Part shown: positions 22,678 through 29,530 of the stretch, one piece after another | Position numbering within the stretch: position 1 is the stretch's first letter | Layout of the letters: every line of letters starts with the position of its first letter | From: a virus | Strand: one strand, 5' to 3' | IMG/VR virus record: IMGVR_UViG_3300031576_000201 | Span: 1-35,112 of that record | Length of the DNA: 35,112 nt | Notes under the pieces: generated by a model | Told to the model about the DNA's origin: nothing | Database searches by the model: none | Seen by the model: only the letters and a program-made list of their open reading frames with translations | Program-made: the position numbers and the translations under genes

Positions 22678-22835
22678 AGATACCTACGCGGTATCCACGA
22701 TGGCGAGAGAAAGGCTATCAAATCTAAAAATGCTCAAAAGTACGCAATTTTAAATCACCAATACTCTGTGATGACACCGTAAAATCGGTGGCGGTTGCGT
22801 AGCCGTTGAGCCATTACAGAGTAGTGGTGGTTTTT
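22678..22835 (+). ncRNA. Structured leader RNA or small RNA before the replication gene
   Basis: Four helices are visible. Hairpin 1 pairs GATACC (22679-22684) with GGTATC (22690-22695). Hairpin 2 pairs GATGGC (22699-22704) with GCTATC (22714-22719). A 14-bp outer stem with one mismatch pairs 22756-22769 (CACCAATACTCTGT) with 22816-22829 (ACAGAGTAGTGGTG). Inside it are two hairpins, CACCG/CGGTG (22775-22779 with 22786-22790) and CGGTT/AGCCG (22792-22796 with 22801-22805), giving a three-way junction. Five T follow the outer stem, so it could terminate or attenuate before the ATG at 22842. It matches no riboswitch or ribozyme I recognise. A 44-codon frame also crosses the 5' half but has no supporting sign. 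Confidence 0.6.
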
Positions 22836-22841
22836 ATTTAT

Positions 22842-23690
22842 ATGAAAAAAATCAACGACGCATCTATTCAATACCGTGATAAAGAGGGAAACAATATAGA
22901 AAAAATGATGTTTACCTATGATGAGGCGGAGAGACAAGAAAACGAGATAAATAAGGCTAATGCTAAATTAATTTTTACTCCAGAGTTTATTCCCTTTTAT
23001 CTTGATGTTGTTCAAAAATACAACTTAAATTCCACTGAAGCCCTTATTTATGGATTTATTCGTTTTTATATATCAACGGGAAAAAACAAACGATTTTATT
23101 TCTCTAATAACCATCTAGCGGTTATTTTCAATTGTAGTGAATCGATGATAAAAAAATCTATCCCAACCCTTGAAAAACATGGCTTAATAAAAAGCTCAAG
23201 GAAAATTAAATCTGGTGGAGGTACAATGAGATTTATTACAAGTGTCAATAGATGCTTAGAAGAAAAAAGAACTTCTGAAGTTCCTTCCATTGTGCATTCC
23301 GAAGTTCCCTCCACGGAACTTCAGGAGTTCCTTCCACGGAACTTACATATAAAAGAGAATAAGATAAAAGAGAATAAGATAAAAGAAACTTTACTTCGTA
23401 AAGAGGCCGACGCCTACGGCAATCCACAAATTAATGATTTGATCATTGCCTTTGAAAAGATCATGGGATTTCCTTCTAGTGGAAAAAAAGACCGATGGAT
23501 GGCTAAACATTTGCTACGCAATTTCACAATAGAACAACTAAAAGGAATGATGCTGTATTGTTCTAAGTATGAATATGCTCCGCGGATTGGATCAATTGAA
23601 AAGCTTTGGTTTAAGCGGGGCGATATTATTGCCGGCATAAAATCTTTGAAAAATAAGTCTTCTAAGACTATGATAAAATTTATTTCATAA
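22842..23690 (+). CDS. Replication initiator-like protein (282 aa)
   Basis: Residues about 30-120 form a winged-helix domain (FIPFYLDVVQKYNLNSTEAL, FYFSNNHLAVIFNCSESMIK, KSIPTLEKHGLIKSS). A low-complexity linker follows (EVPSIVHSEVPSTELQ, then IKENKIKENKIKE). The C-terminal helical domain (NDLIIAFEKIMGFPSSGKKD, LKGMMLYCSKYEYAPRI, IEKLWFKRGDII) resembles the DnaD-like or lambda-O-like ends that contact helicase loaders. The linker codons coincide with an iteron-like array, as the lambda origin lies within gene O. I chose ATG 22842 over a GTG at 22806 because TTTATATG matches the start signature and the GTG lies in the leader's stem. Confidence 0.75.
   Translation: MKKINDASIQYRDKEGNNIEKMMFTYDEAERQENEINKANAKLIFTPEFIPFYLDVVQKYNLNSTEALIYGFIRFYISTGKNKRFYFSNNHLAVIFNCSESMIKKSIPTLEKHGLIKSSRKIKSGGGTMRFITSVNRCLEEKRTSEVPSIVHSEVPSTELQEFLPRNLHIKENKIKENKIKETLLRKEADAYGNPQINDLIIAFEKIMGFPSSGKKDRWMAKHLLRNFTIEQLKGMMLYCSKYEYAPRIGSIEKLWFKRGDIIAGIKSLKNKSSKTMIKFIS
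23269..23345. repeat. Iteron-like array inside the initiator gene
   Basis: The octamer GAAGTTCC or its complement GGAACTTC recurs six times, allowing one mismatch. Direct copies are at 23277, 23301 and 23324, and inverted copies at 23269, 23315 and 23338. Spacing is 23-24 bases between successive direct copies. Two units are palindromic, of the form GAAGTTCC-CTCCAC-GGAACTTC. It codes for the linker SEVPS...TELQEFLPR. This is a candidate initiator-binding origin. Confidence 0.7.
23351..23386. repeat. A/G-rich tandem repeat beside the iterons
   Basis: AAAAGAGAATAAGAT occurs twice in tandem (23351-23365 and 23366-23380), plus a 6-base partial copy. The tract is easily melted and strongly strand-biased in purines, like the unwinding element next to lambda iterons. 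In protein it reads IKENKIKENKIKE. Confidence 0.65.
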
Positions 23691-23695
23691 AGACT

Positions 23696-24043
23696 ATGAT
23701 GATATTAAAAACAATGGATAAAGCAACAATTTATGTGAAGGAAGAAACAGCTAAAGAAATCGCTAAAAGTATTCAGGATGGTAATAAAATAATTGTGGTT
23801 GATGGTAATTTTATTAATGTTTCTAGTATTAGTGGAATTTATAAACAAGAAGCTTTAAAAATAGAAACACTAGAAGGACGTTTACATGATGGCGTCAAAG
23901 TTGTTAAAAAGTTTGGGAAATGGATTGATCCTTATAACCCTGATATAACCTTTGATTTAAGATATTATCCTGAATTAGCAAAAGATGAAGTAATGACAGA
24001 AGAAGAATGGCAAGAAAAAGAAACTAAAAAATTACTTAATTAA
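23696..24043 (+). CDS. Hypothetical protein after the initiator (115 aa)
   Basis: A 115-residue alpha/beta protein (KATIYVKEETAKEIAKSIQD, GNKIIVVDGNFINVSSISGI, then VVKKFGKWIDPYNPDI) with an acidic helical end. The NFINVSSISGIY strand pattern is seen in small phage early proteins of unknown role. Starts at 23696 or the adjacent Met at 23699 are equally plausible. It probably shares the initiator's transcript, 5 bases downstream. Confidence 0.65.
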   Translation: MMILKTMDKATIYVKEETAKEIAKSIQDGNKIIVVDGNFINVSSISGIYKQEALKIETLEGRLHDGVKVVKKFGKWIDPYNPDITFDLRYYPELAKDEVMTEEEWQEKETKKLLN

Positions 24044-24065
24044 ATGAATATTAAAAAAAAGAAAT

Positions 24066-24548
24066 ATGAATATAGAAGTAGTTAATACCTTGTATTCATG
24101 TGATTTCAATAGTTCTGGATTAGTTTTTAGAACTTGTAATGGTTGTCATCGGTGCCATAGGGGTACCAATTTATTAGGCCCTAAAACTTGTATACAATGT
24201 AAAAAATTAGCTGATTTAAAACTTATGGAAGATAAAAAAACTATTTCTATTCTTAGAACCAAGCTCAAAGCTATTCGAGTAGAGCTCGAAGTTATTAAAA
24301 AAAATAAAGCAAAGAAACTTATTTATAAAAAAATAACTATGTCGCATAAACCAATCGATCTAAACACCCATTATTGCTGTAATGAACGATTAAAACAAGA
24401 TGGTCATAAGTCTCAATGCTGTGAATGTAATCCCCACAAAGATTGTGAAATTTACATTAAAGAACTGGTTGTTAAAAAAGATTCTAGGTTACAAGGATAT
24501 TTAAAAAAAATTGGATTGAAAAAGTTAGCTAAGTTTTTAAAACGCTAA
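24066..24548 (+). CDS. Cys/His-rich protein with two zinc clusters (160 aa)
   Basis: Two metal-binding clusters flank a basic coiled segment. The N-terminal group reads TCNGCHRCHRGT ... CIQCKKL (residues about 24-46). The C-terminal group reads HYCCNERLKQDGHKSQCCEC, then HKDCEIY (about 104-130). The middle (SILRTKLKAIRVELEVIKKN) is helical and the tail is Lys-rich. It may bind nucleic acid. It is an unrecognised family that stands out as the most Cys-rich protein here. The start has the AAGAAATATG context. Confidence 0.65.
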   Translation: MNIEVVNTLYSCDFNSSGLVFRTCNGCHRCHRGTNLLGPKTCIQCKKLADLKLMEDKKTISILRTKLKAIRVELEVIKKNKAKKLIYKKITMSHKPIDLNTHYCCNERLKQDGHKSQCCECNPHKDCEIYIKELVVKKDSRLQGYLKKIGLKKLAKFLKR

Positions 24549-24550
24549 CT

Positions 24551-24787
24551 ATGATTATAAACCTAGATAAATTAAGAGATATTTATAAACAACCTCCTAA
24601 TTCTTGGTGTAAAATGGTGGGTCAGAAAAAGATTAATTTAGAAGAGTTTAAGTTCCTTTGTAAGAAATGGAAAGAAAATGACAAAGATAAAAGATGTAAG
24701 AAATACGTTGATACCGTCGCCACTGACGCTATTCCTGCTGACTTACAAGCCCTGGCCAATGCGTTTGGTGGTGAAGTTATAGACTAA
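24551..24787 (+). CDS. Hypothetical small protein (78 aa)
   Basis: A 78-residue helical protein (NLDKLRDIYKQPPNSWCKMV, EEFKFLCKKWKENDKDKRC, then IPADLQALANAFGGEVID). It lies 2 bases downstream of the Cys-rich gene, so it is probably co-translated. No family is recognised. The C-terminal half is acidic and could mediate a protein contact. Confidence 0.6.
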   Translation: MIINLDKLRDIYKQPPNSWCKMVGQKKINLEEFKFLCKKWKENDKDKRCKKYVDTVATDAIPADLQALANAFGGEVID

Positions 24788-24881
24788 TGATCGATTTTTA
24801 CTACATGGCCACTACATAAAATTTTGGCTAAAATAAGCTAAAATAATAGATATAGATAAATGAATATTGAACTATAATTAT

Positions 24882-25061
24882 ATGAAAAAACAACAATGGC
24901 TTTTATTCGCACCAAAACGGATTCTTAGTGAATATAAAAAATATGCAAAGCTAGCCAATAATGAATGGGCAATTATTGCTGCTCATAAACTATGGGCAGA
25001 ACTAGAAAATAAACGAAGAATTGTTAAACCGAAAGAACCAAGTATCTTTTTAGAAGATTAA
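24882..25061 (+). CDS. Small basic helical protein (59 aa)
   Basis: ATG at 24882 (AATTATATG) gives MKKQQWLLFAPKRILSEYKK, then two helices (AKLANNEWAIIAAHKLWAEL, ENKRRIVKPKEPSIFLE). It is rich in Lys/Arg and Trp. The upstream 24788-24881 contains two GCTAAAAT motifs (24828-24834 and 24838-24844) that look like weak -10 elements. It is a possible DNA-binding accessory to packaging, by location only. The family is unknown. Confidence 0.6.
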   Translation: MKKQQWLLFAPKRILSEYKKYAKLANNEWAIIAAHKLWAELENKRRIVKPKEPSIFLED

Positions 25062-25087
25062 ATTAATTAGCAGTCTAAGGATAAGAG

Positions 25088-25096
25088 TGCTAAAAT
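25088..25096 (+). promoter_or_regulatory. Possible extended -10 promoter before terminase genes
   Basis: TGCTAAAAT fits TGN plus a -10 with one mismatch. A second hexamer, TATAAT at 25141-25146, lies nearer the gene. Either could drive the packaging operon. Confidence 0.4.
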
Positions 25097-25141
25097 GTAT
25101 CAGTAAAGCAAATTTAATGGCATCAATATCAATATCGTCGT

Positions 25142-25173
25142 ATAATAACAATAGATTTGAATGAAGTTATTAT
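25142..25173 (+). other. Inverted repeat just upstream of terminase small subunit
   Basis: ATAATAAC (25142-25149) and GTTATTAT (25166-25173) are perfect 8-base arms around 16 bases, followed by TTTT. The first arm overlaps a TATAAT. It may be an attenuator, or a recognition site for TerS or a regulator. No direct evidence separates these. Confidence 0.4.
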
Positions 25174-25179
25174 TTTCAT

Positions 25180-25590
25180 ATGGCTGCACCCAAAAAAAAT
25201 AATTACAATACAAAATGGAAAACGGCTAAAGAAAGACAAGATGCTTGTAAACGATTTTGTGATCATTTAAAACAAGGACTATCTTTTGATTGTTGGGCAG
25301 AAGCTGACTTTGATACTATTAAGCGATATATCAAGGATTTTCCAGAAGACTTCCACCCCGACCTAATAAATTTGGCTAAAAGAGAGGCAAAAACCTTCTG
25401 GGAGAAGGTGGGAATAGACGGTACTATTGGCAAGATTAAAGGCTTCAATGCTAAGTCTTGGGAGTTCAATCTTAAAAACCGTTATGGCTGGCGTGATAAG
25501 TACGATGCTGACATTACTAGTGGTGGTGAAAAGATAGCTATTAACTTAGTTATGTACTCTGATCGTGATGCCAAGAAATTTAAAAAATAA
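25180..25590 (+). CDS. terS: Terminase small subunit-like protein (136 aa)
   Basis: The N-terminal half is helical and probably DNA-binding (KTAKERQDACKRFCDHLKQG, FDCWAEADFDTIKRYI). The C-terminal segment SWEFNLKNRYGWRDKYDADI is typical of small terminase subunits that precede TerL in many phages. It lies 3 bases before the large subunit. It recognises the packaging start and regulates the motor. The residues after GEKIAINLVMY probably contact TerL or portal. Confidence 0.82.
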   Translation: MAAPKKNNYNTKWKTAKERQDACKRFCDHLKQGLSFDCWAEADFDTIKRYIKDFPEDFHPDLINLAKREAKTFWEKVGIDGTIGKIKGFNAKSWEFNLKNRYGWRDKYDADITSGGEKIAINLVMYSDRDAKKFKK

Positions 25591-25593
25591 AAG

Positions 25594-26877
25594 ATGATTC
25601 AAATTCCTCATAACTTTGAACCGTATCCTTACCAGAAACAAATTTTAGAAAACGATGCTCGTTTTAAAGTCGTTGTTTTACATAGACGTTCTGGTAAGTC
25701 TAAGACGGCTCTTAACGAAATGCTCCGTAGAGCTGTAGGTAAGCCTGGAGTCTATTGCTATGTTTTTCCGCATTATAATCAGGTAAAGAAGGCTATCTGG
25801 CTTGATCCTGATATGTTATCTCATCATCTACCAAATGAGATTGTTATCAAGAAAAATGAGGCGGAAATGTATATCAAGATACAGGCGATTGGTGGTGAAT
25901 CACTGATTTACTTCTTAGGGGCTGATAAGCCAGAAAATGTCTTGGGTATGCGCTTTGATGGCGTTGTTCTTGATGAATATGCACAGATGAAAGAAGATTT
26001 CTGGATACGTATCATCCGCCCTATTATCGGTAAGTCTGGTGGCTGGGTTATGTTTGTCTTTACCCCAGAGGGTAAAAACCACGCGTGGAAGCTCCTACAA
26101 CAGGCCAAGGAGAAGTCTGATTGGGCTTGGTGGGTACTTGGTATCAATGACACCCGCGACGATCAGGGGAGGCCTTTATTCCCCGTACAAGAGATCGAGG
26201 CAATCAAGCGTGATACACCCGAAGCCATGTTTGATCAGGAATATAACGTTGCTTTTATCGATAATGCTACCTCTGCCTTCAGAAAGGCGAAAGAACTGAT
26301 GATTGATCCTGAACGCTGTAAAACAGGTTTATTTGGCACTAAAGATGATCCGCATCAACTTGGTGTTGATTTAGCTAAGTATCAAGACTGGACAGTTGTT
26401 GCTGGTTGTAACTTAGAAAAAAGCCATATCAGAATTATTGATCGTTGTCAGTTAGTTGGTTGGACTGAACAGAAAGCAAGAATCCATAACCATGTCAAAG
26501 CACATAACACCAGGAATATCGTTATGGACTCTACCGGTGTCGGTGATCCGATTGTTGATGATCTTAAATTACTTGGTTTACGGATTACACCTTTCAAGTT
26601 TACGGAAAGCACTAGGGATTTGCTGTTACGTAATTTGGCTGTCAAGATAGAGAATGCTATAATTACTTTTGAATATGATAAAGGTCTGCTGGAAGAATTT
26701 GAAGCTATGCGGTATGAATTAGAAGGTAGACGGGTTGTTGTTCGTGCACCTAGTGGGATACATGATGATCGTGTCATGGCTGTTGCATTATCTGTTTGGG
26801 AGATGGAAAAAGTGCCGCGATCAGATCAAAGAAATACGGTGTATACGATTGGTAAAAAACCTTATTTAAATCTATGA
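25594..26877 (+). CDS. terL: Terminase large subunit (427 aa)
   Basis: The ATPase domain shows a Walker A variant HRRSGKSK at residues 30-37, Walker B VVLDE at 124-128 and a coupling motif TPEG at 157-160. The nuclease domain shows the RNase-H-like acidic residues: Asp259 in LGVDLAKYQDW, Asp312 in IVMDSTG, and His-Asp-Asp at 390-392. Length is normal for the family. The enzyme cuts concatemers and pumps DNA into the procapsid through the portal. Its stop overlaps the next gene's ATG. Unlike most genes here it lacks T at -1 (AAAAGATG). Confidence 0.97.
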   Translation: MIQIPHNFEPYPYQKQILENDARFKVVVLHRRSGKSKTALNEMLRRAVGKPGVYCYVFPHYNQVKKAIWLDPDMLSHHLPNEIVIKKNEAEMYIKIQAIGGESLIYFLGADKPENVLGMRFDGVVLDEYAQMKEDFWIRIIRPIIGKSGGWVMFVFTPEGKNHAWKLLQQAKEKSDWAWWVLGINDTRDDQGRPLFPVQEIEAIKRDTPEAMFDQEYNVAFIDNATSAFRKAKELMIDPERCKTGLFGTKDDPHQLGVDLAKYQDWTVVAGCNLEKSHIRIIDRCQLVGWTEQKARIHNHVKAHNTRNIVMDSTGVGDPIVDDLKLLGLRITPFKFTESTRDLLLRNLAVKIENAIITFEYDKGLLEEFEAMRYELEGRRVVVRAPSGIHDDRVMAVALSVWEMEKVPRSDQRNTVYTIGKKPYLNL

Positions 26878-27029
26878 GCAATTGGCAAAAACAACAAGAA
26901 ATTATTGATAAAGTTGATCAGGTTGTAAAGACAGAAGGAGCTTCTGCTTTGAAGAATTACAACTCTAGGATGGAACCTAAACGATCACGGTTTGCTACTG
27001 GTATTGATTTTAAAAACCTAAAGAAATAA
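26874..27029 (+). CDS. Small hypothetical protein between TerL and portal (51 aa)
   Basis: The ATG overlaps the terminase stop by 4 bases (ATGA), a classic sign of translational coupling. The product is MSNWQKQQEIIDKVDQVVKT followed by a basic tail (RMEPKRSRFATGIDFKNLKK). It is a helical, positively charged 51-residue protein. It may bridge TerL and portal or bind DNA during packaging. No family is recognised. Confidence 0.65.
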   Translation: MSNWQKQQEIIDKVDQVVKTEGASALKNYNSRMEPKRSRFATGIDFKNLKK

Positions 27030-27038
27030 GCCTTTTAT

Positions 27039-28988
27039 ATGCCCGAACGTGCAACAGTATTAACTTTGCGTGAGAAGGCGCCGGATGTTTTACGACGTCA
27101 GTCTCAGGAGAAAGAAGAGTATAAACAAAGATTAGTTGAACAGTTTAGAAAGGCTGCGTCTTTAAGACATAGGTCTTATCACCAGTTTAATAATCAAACT
27201 TTGATTGAGTATATTAATACCAATCATGATTTGATTATTGGTCGTGTGCGTTCTCGTGATCAAGAAGGCTGGAGATCTAATACCAGTACACAACAAGTGC
27301 GTAATAAATTTATTGTTGTTTTAGCTAGTCTCTTAAGTCAGCTGATTCAGCCTGAAATTCATAGCAATAAAGCGAATGATCCTGATTCCGAAAAGATTGC
27401 CAGAATGATGCAGGAACTTTTAAAAGAGGAATATGAACGTGGAAGTTATTTTAAACAATATCTGAACATGCTCATTGAGTGTGTTAGTCAGGGCACTGTT
27501 TTTATTGAGACTGGCTATAAAGAAGAATGGCGTAAGATCAAGGAGATCATCAAGAAGGACATGAAGACTGGTAAGCTTACGTTTAAGGAGAAGGAAATAT
27601 TGAATTTTAAAGGGCTTTATAATGTAGTTGTTCCTGTAGATGAAGTGTATTTAGGTAACATGTTTGCACAGGATATGGTAGATCAGCCATATATCTTCCG
27701 TCGTCAGAAGGTGGATTACTTCCACGCAGAACGGTTGTATGGTAACCACGCAGATTTTGAACTAGTGCAACCTTTTACCTCAACAAATGAAGGTGAAGAC
27801 GATGAGCCTGATCATTTTGAATTATTCACTCATGATGATCTTAATGCCGGCGAGGTAGAGTTAATTATTTATCAATCCAGGCCAGATGATGAAATGGCCA
27901 TCTTAGCTAATGGTATTTTGTTAACGGAACCTGGTAGTCCATTACCGTATGATCATAAAGATTATTCCCTTGTTAAGGGTATTTTTTCGCCTTTTGATAC
28001 GCGTTTTGCCTATGGAAAAAGTTTGGCAGCGGAGCAAATGTTTAATCAAGAAGTTGCGGACACGCTTTTAAACATGTTGATTGATAAGACGTATTTGAGT
28101 ATCTTTCCACCGCTTGTTTCCAAAGGAAGAGACCATATTACATCAGACGTTATTGTGCCCGGCTCGATTACTCCAGTGGATGAAGACGCAGACGTTACAA
28201 CCATTGGAACCGTTGGACAACCTGTTAATGGTTCAGAAACAGCTTTACTTGGGTTAGTTAGAAATTTACAGGATGAATCTACCCCACCCGAAGCTGGTCG
28301 TGCTCAAACCGATCAAGGTGGTCGTGTTACCGCAAGACAGGTTATCGCTCAACAACAAGAATCAGCTAGATTATTAGGACTATTTGGCTTCACAATTGCT
28401 TTCTTGATTGAAGACTTAGCAAGATTACAGCTGCAGAATTTATTAGATTTCGTATTACCGCAAGACTTAACGGATGAACAAGAAGAATTAGCAGATAAAG
28501 CCTTTATTTTGCGCAATAGGCAGGTGTTTAAAGAACGTGTGCGTGGTTCTATGTTGATTAGACCAAGAGCGATGGAAGAACAACCTACGGAAAAAGAAAT
28601 GTTGATTGAAGAAGAAGAACTAGAAAAGCGTATGGGACAACCTGTACAGGTTATTTACATTGACCCTGAATCTGTCCGTGACTACGATTTATTCGTTACG
28701 GTTAAAGCTAATCCTCAAGAACGTCATTCTGATGCTCTTAAAAAGGCACTTGAGCTTGAATTTTTTACTACATTTAACGGTAATCCATTGATTAATCAAG
28801 AACGATTAGTTAGAAATTTAATTGAAGTATTTGATAAGAATCCTGAAGAATATGTTGCAATACCGCAGACACAAGGACTAGCACCAGAACAAGTACAAGG
28901 ACAAACTGGTAGGATTTCAAATCAAATCCAAGCACCGAATAGACCACTAAGAGAACCGCTTGGATTACAACAATTGTTAGCACAATAA
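27039..28988 (+). CDS. Portal protein, podovirus head-to-tail connector type (649 aa)
   Basis: A 649-residue, mostly helical protein after the terminase. Features include an N-terminal charged helix region, SRDQEGWRSNTSTQQVRNKF, a wing-like middle region with VPVDEVYLGNMFAQDM and PYIFRRQKVDYFHAERLYG, the DTRFAYGKSLAAEQMFNQEV segment, and a Gln-rich stem/crown (VTARQVIAQQQESARLLG). Size and order fit dodecameric P22-like or related connectors through which DNA passes. The last roughly 40 residues are Gln/Pro-rich and flexible. Confidence 0.9.
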   Translation: MPERATVLTLREKAPDVLRRQSQEKEEYKQRLVEQFRKAASLRHRSYHQFNNQTLIEYINTNHDLIIGRVRSRDQEGWRSNTSTQQVRNKFIVVLASLLSQLIQPEIHSNKANDPDSEKIARMMQELLKEEYERGSYFKQYLNMLIECVSQGTVFIETGYKEEWRKIKEIIKKDMKTGKLTFKEKEILNFKGLYNVVVPVDEVYLGNMFAQDMVDQPYIFRRQKVDYFHAERLYGNHADFELVQPFTSTNEGEDDEPDHFELFTHDDLNAGEVELIIYQSRPDDEMAILANGILLTEPGSPLPYDHKDYSLVKGIFSPFDTRFAYGKSLAAEQMFNQEVADTLLNMLIDKTYLSIFPPLVSKGRDHITSDVIVPGSITPVDEDADVTTIGTVGQPVNGSETALLGLVRNLQDESTPPEAGRAQTDQGGRVTARQVIAQQQESARLLGLFGFTIAFLIEDLARLQLQNLLDFVLPQDLTDEQEELADKAFILRNRQVFKERVRGSMLIRPRAMEEQPTEKEMLIEEEELEKRMGQPVQVIYIDPESVRDYDLFVTVKANPQERHSDALKKALELEFFTTFNGNPLINQERLVRNLIEVFDKNPEEYVAIPQTQGLAPEQVQGQTGRISNQIQAPNRPLREPLGLQQLLAQ

Positions 28989-29008
28989 TTTAACTATTAA
29001 ATAATACT

Positions 29009-29125
29009 ATGCCTAAAAAAATGGGTAAGAAAATGAAGATGGGTAAGATGATGATGAAAAAATCATCTGGCCGTATGTGGTCATCTAAAAAGATGAAAAA
29101 ATCCATGCCTCGTAAAATGAAATAA
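29009..29125 (+). CDS. Met/Lys-rich microprotein (38 aa)
   Basis: The product reads MPKKMGKKMKMGKMMMKKSS followed by GRMWSSKKMKKSMPRKMK. About 80 percent of residues are Met, Lys, Arg, Ser or Gly. It carries no acidic residue and is a strong polycation. The start context AATACTATG fits, and the gene ends 1 base before the next small basic gene. It may be a packaged DNA-condensing peptide or a membrane-active peptide. Composition alone cannot separate these. No family is recognised. Confidence 0.65.
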   Translation: MPKKMGKKMKMGKMMMKKSSGRMWSSKKMKKSMPRKMK

Positions 29126-29126
29126 T

Positions 29127-29252
29127 ATGCCAGCAAGTAGTGCATTAAGTCCCAATGTCGTAAAGACGGGACTCGACAAAATCTTTGCGTTTGTAAAGAA
29201 ACGTAAAGCCAAGAAGAAGAAAGTTACTAAAAAACGAAAGAAATATGAATAA
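29127..29252 (+). CDS. Polycationic microprotein with major-capsid N-terminal peptide (41 aa)
   Basis: The first 20 residues, MPASSALSPNVVKTGLDKIF, match the first 20 of the major capsid protein (MAASSALSPNVVKTALDDVF, gene at 31329) at 16 positions. The codons differ at many synonymous sites, so the peptide itself appears to be conserved. The rest is an almost pure Lys/Arg tail (VKKRKAKKKKVTKKRKKYE). It sits between portal and scaffold genes. It plausibly uses the shared peptide to enter or bind the procapsid while the tail binds DNA. It overlaps the next start by 8 bases. Confidence 0.75.
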   Translation: MPASSALSPNVVKTGLDKIFAFVKKRKAKKKKVTKKRKKYE

Positions 29253-29529
29253 AATAGCTAAAGTAAGATTCAGTAAAGGTGGTGGTGAAACAACACTTGA
29301 TATACCTATTTTGGAGGATAAACCAGAAGAATTCCAAATCCATAAGTTTATTGGATTAGGTGTAGAATATAAGGTTTTATCTTATGAAATAATGGATGAT
29401 CAAGATGAGGATGTTGTTGCTGATATTCCGCCTTATGAATCATCTTTTGCCTGTGACAAATGTGAATTTATTGGGAAATCTAATCATGGACTAAAGATTC
29501 ACAAATCAAGATCACATAATAAAAATTAA
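29245..29529 (+). CDS. C2H2 zinc-finger protein in head operon (94 aa)
   Basis: Residues 1-65 form an acidic alpha/beta part (AKVRFSKGGGETTLDIPILE). Residues 70-91 form a classical C2H2 finger, Cys70-x2-Cys73-x12-His86-x4-His91, in FACDKCEFIGKSNHGLKIHK. Such fingers are uncommon in phage head operons. It may bind DNA or mediate a protein contact during assembly. It overlaps the upstream basic protein, which suggests coordinated expression. Confidence 0.68.
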   Translation: MNKIAKVRFSKGGGETTLDIPILEDKPEEFQIHKFIGLGVEYKVLSYEIMDDQDEDVVADIPPYESSFACDKCEFIGKSNHGLKIHKSRSHNKN

Positions 29530-29530
29530 T

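Noticed and set aside
22592-22726. 44-codon frame (MGGFIGGLLREILK...) across terminator, promoter and leader
   Set aside because: It coincides with a terminator hairpin, a promoter and two leader hairpins that explain the sequence better, though its TATG context is noted.
22756-22829. tRNA-like fold
   Set aside because: The outer stem is about 14 bp, only two inner hairpins exist, and no T-loop or anticodon arm is present, so it is not a tRNA.
22678-22841. Known ribozyme (hammerhead type) or known riboswitch
   Set aside because: A GATGA string follows the first arm, but the GAAA core and cleavage triplet of a hammerhead are missing, and no metabolite-riboswitch consensus that I know fits.
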